A stretch of DNA of 64,000 nucleotides from Notospermus geniculatus (Eukaryota > Nemertea > Pilidiophora > Heteronemertea > Lineidae), in the NCBI GenBank assembly GCA_002633025.1, contig NMRB01000316.1, forward strand, positions 173,003-237,002, given 5' to 3'. The notes beneath the pieces were generated by a model. That model did not search any database. It saw nothing but the letters and a program-made list of their open reading frames with translations, and was not told where the DNA came from. Below are positions 45,786 through 54,525 of the stretch, piece by piece. Position numbers and translations under genes: made by a program. Numbering within the stretch: the stretch's first letter is position 1; every line of letters begins with the position of its first letter.

Positions 45786-46287
45786 TTGCCCATCACCAAT
45801 TGATCCTTCTATCTTGCCAAATCATGTTGCCTGTGGTAGACCTTTTCTCCTGGAATGGTTGTGTCTATATTCTAATATTCTTGTGTCATTGTTGAAGAAA
45901 GGAAATATCCAAGTCCTAGTCTGTCTATTCTTCATGTGATAGAGAGGGTGAATGATAAGAAATTGTTGATAAGATGGGCAGAAAACTCCTCAAGGCGTGA
46001 AAATCAGACTCCTTTCTATCGTGGCATGCTTGGTGTTGCTTGATCCATCCTTAGGGTTTTCCTTGCTTATCTCTTCCTGATGGTGTTTTAGTTCGGGCTC
46101 TTGGCTTGCTTCCTTGCTTCAGGGTAGATTTGAATGCTGAGTGTAGTTCAGGCGTATAGCTCTCCGTGTAGCATGTGGAAGTAAATCTGTTGAAATTGAA
46201 AGTGCTAGTTGCACTAAGAATGGTTCTTTTACTCTGAAGAGAGTTCCCATCTGTCTAAAAGTGCTGCTGTTTTCTTCATATATTTTA

Positions 46288-46758
46288 AGATGCTGCTCCA
46301 CTTGAGAATCTATAGTACGTTTAAGTCATCTGGAGCTCGATGGGCGGACCTTCGGTTGTCAGGCAGACCTTGGTATTGTTAGTGAAGTTTGGCTTAATTG
46401 AAATGCGTTTTATTGACGTGACGCTTTCAGCCAATCCCATGCCTATGCCTGTGTTCAATTTCGAATGAAGGCCTGGTTGCACCTTCTATTTCGAACCAAG
46501 GTTCAGCTGGTTAGAAAACAATGTGTGTTGGACCGTTTAGAGTAAACCCTAAGTCCATTGTTGTCCGGTTACTAAGGGTTTGATTGACATACGCCCATCG
46601 AGCTCCAGATGACTATAGAGTGAGTTGGCTCTCTATGGGTTGCTCAACTATGAGCAATTGTTTGTTTCATTGGTCTCAGCGTAAACCGTAAGGAAACAAT
46701 GGTAAATTGCCCATTGAGAGCCAACTTCCATGGGAAATTTCAAGTGGAGCAGCATTTT
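46288..46758. mobile_element. GCTGCTCCAC MITE family, copy 2 (interrupted)
   Basis: AGATGCTGCTCCACTTGAGA at the left and AATTTCAAGTGGAGCAGCAT at the right. Internal GGCTCTCTATGGGTTGCTCA and CATTGGTCTCAGCGTAAACC match the other copies. A foldback at 46324-46614 lies within. Confidence 0.78.
46324..46614. mobile_element. Foldback inside the copy 2 MITE
   Basis: AGTCATCTGGAGCTCGATGG and the reverse match CCATCGAGCTCCAGATGACT bound it. CTATAG occurs near both edges. The target duplication is not certain. Confidence 0.72.
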
Positions 46759-47101
46759 TAGAGGCATGGTTAATTTCGGTCACCCAAAACCACTCACACT
46801 GAGCCATGTAGGCCTACATTTACATCACGATGATTATTGCCCAGTGGGTGATTTTAAAAGCTGGTGTCAGCACCGGGTTTGTAATGGCTTAATGTATGGT
46901 AAACATCGGTGTAAACACCGACTTTGGAATCGCCCACCCGTCTGCTTGATTTAGTTTCATTCTCTAGGCATAGATGGCACTGCAGTGCTAGGGTAATTCT
47001 CTTGTCTGTCAGTTTGGTAGAGAGCATAGACTACAGTTAGTGAAGGGGTTAAGTTCCTTTAATGAATGAATGTTCTTGGTCTCCCTGCAGTGCAATGTCT
47101 G

Positions 47102-47468
47102 AAGCCGGGCGTACATCGCACTTACATAAGCAACTGATCTGAGCAGTCGCTGGTGATGTACACGCTGCGTGCACATTGCAAACTAAGCAACTCAGTAAAA
47201 CTAGGAGGATCCAATCAGTCGTCATGTCCTGCCCACGTACATCGCACTTGCGACTGAACGATACTGGGTACAACTGGTCGCTAGAAAGTTGAACATGTGC
47301 AACTCGCGGCGACTGGCAAAATCTCAGTTCCAGTGAGTCGCAAGGGTGCGTACATCGACCGTTTCTGGCAACTGATCAGTTGCCTCCAGTTCCAGCTAGA
47401 TCCTCCCAGTCGCCAGGTAGCTCATTGGCGACTAGTCTCCAGTCACAAGTGTGATGTACACCCGGCTT
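47102..47468. mobile_element. Foldback with AAGCCGGGCGTACATCGCAC ends
   Basis: The left end is mirrored by GTGTGATGTACACCCGGCTT. The interior is built from repeated GTCGC/GCGAC and ACTGGTCGC motifs and further GTACATCG copies, so it can fold in several ways. Confidence 0.78.
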
Positions 47469-47776
47469 AAAACCATTCTCCACAATTTCTTAATTCCTGC
47501 CTGCATGAGACGACCGTTTGCGGCTAATGTTATAACAATATAAACCGCCGACAGTACCAATATCAGCAGCAGACTTCCCCAAGGGCCTTAATATCCCATC
47601 AACCCGTGGATGGTTGACTGGTCTAAGTGGGGACACATTCAATAGGCTGTATGGCAGGATGGTTGGGATTATTGCACTAGGCATCCAGTGACAGGATACT
47701 ATCGATAATTACCTCATTAAAAATGTGCCACACCAATTACCCATAGCAGCTATCTCTGGTGGTATTTATGGACTAA

Positions 47777-48034
47777 AGGTGCTGCTCCACTTGCATGAGT
47801 AGTCTCGCACAACCAGACTTGTACACGCTCGCATTACAGACGGAACTGCCTAGTAGGTCATGTGACTGGAAGGGGCGGGTCACAGCCTGGCATGAGTAGC
47901 TCTCTATGGGTAACTCAATGATGAGTAGTTGTTTGTGCCATATTGGTCTCAGTATATGGAAACAAACAACGGTGAATTGCCCATTGAGAGTCAACTCTTG
48001 CACAAGAAAACTCTCAAGTAGAGCAGTGCCTTTA
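47777..48034. mobile_element. GCTGCTCCAC MITE family, copy 3 (with extra segment)
   Basis: AGGTGCTGCTCCACTTGCAT at the left and CTCTCAAGTAGAGCAGTGCC at the right. About 90 bp of extra DNA (47803-47889) lies between two copies of GCATGAGTAG. A fragment GCAGTGGAACCTCTCTTC with an N follows at 48038. Confidence 0.75.
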
Positions 48035-48974
48035 AGTGCAGTGGAACCTCTCTTCTTTGGGGTNACGCAAAAGATAAATTTGCCTTGAAGAATGCCTTTG
48101 CTTGTTAGTCTCGTTTGGTGACAAACTTTCATTTACTAATGGCCAATCATTACACGACACCAAAATAGATGAAGACCATATTTCATATAGATATAAAGAC
48201 CATAGATAAAGACCACCATATATATTTCCATGTCGTCTATGAACAGTTCTGATGGGGAAAGTTTATCGAGTCCATGGGGAAATCTAAAGAGTGTGAAGAG
48301 GCAGAAAAGATTTGGGGCCCAAAGTGCAGAAGTGGCTCGCTTTCGAATTGTTTGAGAAAGTCAGGATTTATCTATTTATACATTAATATGCATAAGCCAA
48401 TTGTAGGATCAGGGATATTTGTCTAGTCTGATGTATGTCTGGACGAGAAGTCCTACTTTGCTTCAAAGAGGAATGTTTGGGCACAGTGAAACTTTGCAAC
48501 ACAGTGTCAACTCTTGGCTATGTCGTCACCTAAATGCCTGTATATTAACGCTTTCCCTGCCGAGTTTCCCAGATCGTTGTACACTTCACTGCTGAGTTCC
48601 GGTTCCCCGTTCTCAGGAAAACCCCTAATTTCGTTTGGGACGCCATCTGTGAATAGCCATACTAACTAAACATAACCTTCTGCACAGGGCGTCGATCACC
48701 TACGGCAGTCTCGGGGGAATTCCTCTAATTTCCATTGGGGTGCCGTCGGTGAATAGCCAAAATAACTGAACATACCTTCTGCATAGGGCGATGATGGTCG
48801 CATACGGCAGTCGCCAGAGGGGGCGACAATCATCACCTAGGGCAGTGAAAGGGTTAATGATGTACATTGAACCTACCTAAAACAAGATTTGGATTTTCAA
48901 TGAAGTTTGTGGGGTTGGGATAAGGTTAGAAAATCGTAGTGAGTTTGTGTTCATGATCTTTCTACCTTTTCCAG

Positions 48975-49684
48975 AGGGTCATCGTCCATACGAAAGGAGT
49001 CAATCAGTCGATCGTGCCGGAGAACGTGAAAGGGGAGGTTCACCCAAGCATCACTCAAGTCCAAAACATTCCCAAAGGCTTCCAGATCCACATGCAATTT
49101 ATGCCTCAAAACAAGAAGTGATATACGCTGAACGGCATCATGTGCGGCAGCATTCGGAACCGTTATACGCCGAGGTCCGACCGCGGCGGGAACGGGAAAT
49201 GGAGCGTGAACGTGCAAGGCAGCAGCATCAGGCTCGTCAGGAAGGACATTACATGCGCCAGTCGGAACTCCAGCGAGAGCTGAGCGAGCAGCAGGTTCGT
49301 TTAAAAGCGGAATTAGATCGTCATTTGAGTGAGCGCGAATCGCGCATGCGGCATGAACCGGAGGGGCAGTATAGCGACCGCGAATCCAGAACACGACCAG
49401 ATCCTGATGGACACCTCAGCGATAGGGAAACGCAGATGCGACGCCAAGTCGATGGCCGACATAGTGACGACTGGCGACGCCATGAACCGCATTATGCTGA
49501 TCGCGAACATTACTATAGTGAACGAGAAAGCCGGTCGCCCGGAGATTCGCGTAGTCCGCGTGACTACCGCAACGTTCACGACCACCCTCGCCCGCCATAT
49601 CACCGAAGTTCATCTCAGCCACCACGACCTCATAGTTCATCTGGTCATCGAAAACCTAGTGAACATTCAAAGCCAACATCTTGA
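48975..49684 (+). CDS. SYDE: SYDE-like RhoGAP, C-terminal tail exon with stop codon
   Basis: The acceptor CTTTTCCAG at 48974 plus the carried G gives GAG (Glu) and keeps the long open frame EGHRPYERSQSVDRAG. It runs 236 codons to TGA at 49682-49684. A second AG two bases downstream would break the frame. The tail is rich in Arg, Glu, His and Ser and is probably disordered. It has a charged stretch (RREREMERERARQQHQARQ) likely to be helical, then a degenerate repeat of about 17 residues (DRHLSERESRMRHEPEG, QYSDRESRTRPDPDG, HLSDRETQMRRQVDG), and it ends in Pro/Ser/His-rich sequence with possible SH3-binding PPYH and PPRP motifs. Its base composition is more GC-rich than the flanking introns. 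SYDE tails vary between phyla, so assignment rests on phase, frame length and position. Confidence 0.87.
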
Positions 49685-49712
49685 AATTAAGGTGCTGTTA
49701 GTCAATATTCAT

Positions 49713-49881
49713 AATAAATCAAGCTTTGATATAAATTATGTCACCTAAGCATTATGTGATCAAAACAGGCTCCACAAGAATTGTTACACGCCTGTTCTTT
49801 ATTGTGTAAAATCTAAAGTATTTGGTGATTGACAGCCGACATCTCAAATACAAGGTATGTTTCTTTATATGATGTATTAAA
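49713..49881 (+). terminator. Candidate polyadenylation signals of the SYDE-like transcript
   Basis: AATAAA lies at 49713-49718, only 29 bases after the stop codon, and ATTAAA at 49876-49881 is followed by TG-rich sequence. Either could end the transcript containing exon 48975-49684. A longer 3' UTR is equally possible, because AATAAA-like hexamers recur further on and no transcript evidence is visible. Confidence 0.35.
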
Positions 49882-50112
49882 ACTTTGATCTCTGTAGAGA
49901 TCTCAGTGTTTTAATCAAATCGACTGTATGGTTTGCAAAGGAAAAGGGCTAACTTTTGAATATTCAGGTTCAAGGCTCGAACCTTGTTTACAGTGAAGAA
50001 CTGCTACATGCCTGGACTCTGTTTATTCAGCAGTCTATTCAGCAGTCACACATGTTGCTGTGAAAACCCTTTTATTGCCAAGGTTCCCATCGTTGAAAGT
50101 GAACGACATACC

Positions 50113-50253
50113 TAAGGCCCCTATTACATAGAAGTATACGGTATACGAAAACGCCGGTTAACAAAGGCTTCAAATGGATTCACGACCGTGAAGACATTGT
50201 TAACCGGTGTTTTCATATACCGTATACATGTACTTTTATGTAATACGGGCCTA
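50113..50253. mobile_element. 141 bp MITE with TAGGCCCGTATTACATA ends
   Basis: TAAGGCCCCTATTACATAGA is mirrored by TTTTATGTAATACGGGCCTA. Inner arms GTATACGGTATACGAAAACG and CATATACCGTATAC also pair. Confidence 0.82.
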
Positions 50254-50952
50254 AAAGGCACTTTAAACCCATCACATAGGTAGTCATTGGAAAGCTCTCA
50301 GTGAGCACTTTCCAATGGATACCTATTTAACAGGTTTTCTGTGAAGTGTCAAGATTTGTTTTTGGTTTTTTGGTTGAAATGAAATGAAACGCTTCCACTG
50401 GCAGTGGAAAGGTTAAAACAATTTGTAAATTTAGTCCACTGTTTGTTAATAGTTGCAGAAAATTGTATTTGACGGAGGCCACAATGCATGAGAAAAATAT
50501 GTTGTACCAGTAAGTGAAAAATTATGGCTGATGGAAACCTGTCTGAAAGGGGCCATCTGCTGGTCCATGCCATGAGCATGAGCTGGTGTTTAAACCACAA
50601 AATAGGTGGCGCCAACATTAAACAATCCAAGTACAGCGAATACACAGTGTACATGTATACGTTGGTCTTCGAATGTTGCTGTACCCAGGTAGTAGCAGCT
50701 ATCTTAGTTGTGTATTAGGAGCCGTGAATAAGAGGTGTCCCCATGTATTCATTTCAGCGTCTTAGAATGTGACAGATTTGTCTGGTAATTTGCCTCATCC
50801 TTAAATTGAAAATGGTGAAAGATTTTTGTTGGTGAATTTTAAAAATCTCAGAGTCTGAACAAATGGATGATTTCGGGGTGTCCATTGTGTGGTCCTTCTG
50901 TGAAATGTTCATCCTGCATGAGCTTGGTGCAAACATGTATTGACTCTTCCAG
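50254..50952. other. Downstream stretch, nothing recognised
   Basis: A small inverted pair GGTAGTCATTGGAAAGCTCTC / GAGCACTTTCCAATGGATACC lies at 50278-50325 and looks like a short hairpin. No coding support. Confidence 0.4.
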
Positions 50953-51734
50953 ATAAGCCACTCTGTATTGAATTTTACGGTATTTTCAAAGTGTTAGGAG
51001 AATGCAGGTAGATGTCTCATAGCCTTGTGAAGGTCCCCAAAATGCTTGCCTGACACGTACTTCAAAGAATCAGGACATAGTTTTCAGCACGGGTCATGCT
51101 AATTACCGTCCACCACCGTCTACCACCGTCCTCCACCGTCCACCACCCTTTTTGTACTGTTATTGTACAGTCTTCCACCTCAATATTTATTTAAAACATC
51201 TTTTCTTTATCTTTCTCTCAAAAAATAATGTAAACCGCATCAGAATCGCTGAGAATATTCAGTTTTTTGTCATCGTCCACCACCATGACCACCACGGTTC
51301 TTCAATCAGCGCCACCCTCGGACGCCAATGGAACCAGGTTTGATTGGGGCAATGTAGTTCTTGAACTCACCACCCGACGGTGGCGCTGACTGACGAATCG
51401 TGGTGGTGGACGATGAACACTGATGAAAAAGAAACAGAAAGTTCTGTGATATGTCAGCGATTTTGATGCGGTTTACATTATTGTTTGAGAGAGAGATAAA
51501 GAAGAGATGTTTTAAATAAATATTGAGGTGGAAAACTGTACAATAACAGTACAAAAAGGGTGGTGGACGGTGGAGGACGGTGGTAGACGGTGGTGGACGG
51601 TAATTAGCACGACCGTTCAGCACACATTGAAAAAACTGCAGGCAGCTCTAATGTATTCAAAAAACCCCATCCATTTTACACTACAATAACGTTGGCGAAA
51701 GCACTTTCTGAATTAAATACAGTGTGGCTTTAAA
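50953..51734 (+). mobile_element. TIR element copy C, split by a foldback
   Basis: The left part (50953-51090) and right part (51616-51734, ending ATACAGTGTGGCTTTAAA) together match copy A. The break falls within TTTTCAGCACACATTG. Confidence 0.78.
51091..51615. mobile_element. 525 bp foldback with 8 bp target duplication
   Basis: Arms of about 240 bases start GGGTCATGCTAATTACCGTC and end GACGGTAATTAGCACGACCG. They contain CCACCGTC repeats and a mirrored AT-rich segment (CTCAATATTTATTTAAAACA). TTCAGCAC is duplicated at 51083-51090 and 51616-51623, and copy A carries this 8-mer once. Confidence 0.9.
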
Positions 51735-52736
51735 TGTGACCCGTACTCTAGCAAAAGTAGGCACTTGTAGCAAGTGATCATCATTGGGCATCAGTTTACC
51801 AGTAGTCAATTTATCACTGCTGTCCACTACTGTTTTGAACCTGCAGACATACATGTACATTTCAGCTATTTGTGTTGCAATGCCGTTAACCCTTTCCTCG
51901 GTTGCGACAAGTGCCTACTTTTGCTGGAGCGGCTCACAAATCGCCAGCAGGACGAATAGCCTTTTCTATCAATACCTCCTTTGAATAAGCCTCTTCCTAA
52001 TTTTGCATCTGTGAGGATATCTAATGGCCACACATAGACTTACATATTGTTCGGATATTCAGGGTGTTCCAGAAAATTTATGCACTGTGTCATGATGATC
52101 GCGGCTGTGACTAGTTGTCTGTCAAATTTGCTAAATCTGCTGAAAATTGATAAATATTAAGAGTTCAAGCTTCCATCTTCTCTGGAACCACTTTACCGGT
52201 AATTTTGCATATGCATGACAAATTAAGGAGCTATAGGCGGCTCTTTCATTCAGCCTTTCATCTTGTCCAGTCTGTCTTTCTGGGACACCCTGTAGAGCCA
52301 TACTGTCACCTTTCACCATATTTGTACCAGAGCTTTTTGAATGGTTTGTTTGAATTCCAAGTCCGGTCAACAATGTCCGCCACAAAGACTTTCACCACGA
52401 CCATGTTGTTGCATACGTTTGAAAATAGCATCATGATGCCTTCTGATGACAAACCACAACATTTATAGTGTCACTGTATGTTGTCTCACTTTATCATTAT
52501 TCGGCACAGAAGTGACTAAAAGGTTTAGAGTACAGGTATGTATCATATAGGCCTACGACCAAGGTGACGAAGTATCAAGTTGCTTTTTAGCCATTTTGCG
52601 AGCAAAATATATTCTTATTATCCTTGAAAGAACCTCTGATCCGAATTGGTGTATTCTCAGGCAATGCCGTGTCATCTTCATTTGAGTCCAACCTGTGTAT
52701 AATTTGAGAGATTCTATCGCTTCTTCCTTCTTCTAG
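51735..52736. other. Downstream stretch with one dispersed repeat
   Basis: Around 51770-51910 (CATCAGTTTACCAGTAGTCA ... CGTTAACCCTTTCCTCGGTT) is related to 18585-18700. Otherwise nothing is recognised. Confidence 0.45.
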
Positions 52737-52855
52737 TCACTGAACTAATCAATAGAGAGGACGCGCAGCTTTCCGACTTCAACTACGAGAATGAATTGCA
52801 GTCCGCTATGGACATCCTTGATAAAAACGATTTGATAGACGTTTGCAAATCGTAA
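52737..52855 (+). CDS. Candidate alternative last exon of the SYDE-like gene
   Basis: A pyrimidine-rich tract ending CTTCTTCTAG precedes an open frame that starts with two bases of a split codon. Exon 43115-43325 ends with one carried base, so G+TC gives Val and the frame reads V-TELINREDAQLSDF, then NYENELQSAMDILDKNDL, then IDVCKS and TAA at 52853-52855. This would give a short acidic C-terminus of 39 residues replacing the basic 236-residue tail. The phase match, codon-like composition, acceptor and same strand support an exon. No donor in exon 48975 clearly leads here, so it would be used by skipping that exon or through an internal phase-1 donor. I do not recognise the peptide. It could instead be the end of an unrelated gene or a relic. 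Confidence 0.5.
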
Positions 52856-53070
52856 AATGCCATAACTTTGTGGCAGAATAATTTTGACTCGTAATCGGAA
52901 GTGTGCATAAATCGCAAATATCGTATTGTCATAGTCGTGTCTCAAAGTCGTAACGACTAGGATTACGACTTCAATATTCATTATTTATCCGCACTTCCGA
53001 TTTGTTAGGCCAGTTTTTTCTGTCTTCAATTTATGGTGTTTGACGAATTGAAAACTTCTTCCACATCGTT

Positions 53071-53167
53071 TTAATCAAGGATGTCCATAGCGGACTGCAA
53101 TTCATTCTCGTAGTTGAAGTCGGAGTCGGAAAGTTGCACATCCTCTCTAATCCTGAGGTGAATGTCA
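53071..53167 (-). pseudogene. Inverted, diverged copy of the candidate exon 52737-52855
   Basis: Read on the minus strand, this segment repeats the exon at 52737-52855: REDVQLSDSDFNYENELQ then SAMDILD, followed by TAA where the plus copy has AAA (Lys). The core of about 45 bases is identical. Similarity weakens toward both ends but includes a splice-acceptor-like TTTTTCAG just before 53167. Relative to the plus copy it has an in-frame Ser-Asp insertion and a 2-base length change between the acceptor and the shared frame, so it could not splice to the same upstream phase and keep this frame. The two copies could form a hairpin in RNA. Confidence 0.6.
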
Positions 53168-53306
53168 CTGAAAAATATTCACTTTTTCCTCTCCTGGCAC
53201 AACAACCCTCCTTTTCGTGCGATGTTCAGTCAAAGTCACATGTGACTTTTCAGTCACAAGTGATCACCAGTCACAGCCTTGAGGAACTCCTTTTCGTTGA
53301 GGAGCA

Positions 53307-53591
53307 TTTTAAAGCCCCGCTGTATTGAATCTGAAAAACGCAAATCGTCGCCGCGATTCTTGATGACGTTACGGCGTCAGCGTAGTGTAAAAATGTACTG
53401 CGCTCTATCTCAATGCATTAGAGCTCCCCTACGCAGTTTTTTCACTCTCTGTTGAAAACTAGGCCTTGGTTATTAAAAGTAAGTATCAGGCAAGCATTTT
53501 GGAGACCTTCACGAGGCCCTGAGACCTCAACCTCCACTCTCCTAACATTTTGAAAATACCGTAAAATTCAATACTGTGGGGCTTTAAAATA
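53307..53591 (-). mobile_element. TIR element copy D (285 bp)
   Basis: TTTTAAAGCCCCGCTGTATT and AATACTGTGGGGCTTTAAAA are inverted ends. Read on the minus strand the body matches copies A-C (CCAAAATGCTTGCCTGATAC). Confidence 0.8.
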
Positions 53592-54525
53592 CGGGCCATA
53601 GAGTCACAGACATGGCTGGCAGAGATGATCTCACTCATGTCATTGAGATTTCTGCATGTGTGCTTGACTCGTCTGCCCCCAGGTTTGAGCAGACAATATC
53701 TTCTGCTGATGTTTTCTAAAAGCCATGGAAATGATGTGGAAAATATTTGAAGAAACATTCCTCGGATGGACGACAGGAACAACCTTTCTTCAAATAATTT
53801 TCAATCAGTACAACAGGATGTGAGGAAACTTTGTCAGAAGATGCAGTCTGCTGGACTCCTGGGGCAGATGAGGTTACAAGCAACGAGAATGGGTCTCGGT
53901 GGGATTGCATGAAATAATCTTTTGAATCTTGTGTAAAACTACAAGAATGGCCAATTCACTGATACTTCCAGTAACCACGTTTGAGGGGCAGTCTTCCTCC
54001 ACAAGATATTTTTCAGAAGTAAATTTTTCTGCGAATTGAATTAACTTGTGCAAAATTATTGGTCAGACACATTTTTGTAGCCAAAGAGTTTCCGTCGAAG
54101 TATTTAGGCCTATCAGAATCATGTGTAAATTCTGCACAGCGGTCAATATAACACTGCTGATTGTCGATGCTTTTGTGCTGCAGTGGCTTGATCCGTTGCC
54201 ATTACCACATTTTGTTTTGGAAGTGCGAAGTCAGCTAAAAATGTTGAGAGACAGGTGAATGAATGAATATCATGATTTGCATCGCTGAAATGAACAACAT
54301 TTGAAAAAATTTTCTTCAAACCCCAAAATGTTGAGGGATTTTCAATGTGTCATTATTGTCTGCTTAATTGTGGTTCTTGGCGCGCAACGCTTTGACGACA
54401 TTGACTTTGGGATGAACCTTGTACAGAAAGTTCATTTCATGGTGGAAATGGGGAGATTTTAGTCAATAGATGGCAGCACGACACTAGCGGTCTTGAGTAT
54501 TCCTGATAATAAGTTGACATGGGAC
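53592..54525. other. Downstream stretch, nothing recognised
   Basis: No coding frame with splice support, array or element ends were seen. Confidence 0.4.

Larger units (their letters stand above)
43326..48974 (+). other. SYDE-like intron (5.6 kb, phase 1)
   Basis: GTAAGA donor and TTTTCCAG acceptor. It contains a ~40 bp minisatellite (43485-43775), two foldbacks rich in TGACGTCA (43996-44168, 44778-45007), a cluster of RFX-like motifs (44636-44749), three copies of a GCTGCTCCACTTG-ended MITE each carrying extra inserted DNA, and a foldback with GTACATC ends (47102-47468). Positions 48130-48940 show no supported feature. Confidence 0.85.

Noticed and set aside
49329-49748. 139-codon plus-strand frame overlapping the tail exon
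   Set aside because: It is a shadow in another frame of the 48975-49684 exon, which joins in frame to the RhoGAP exons.
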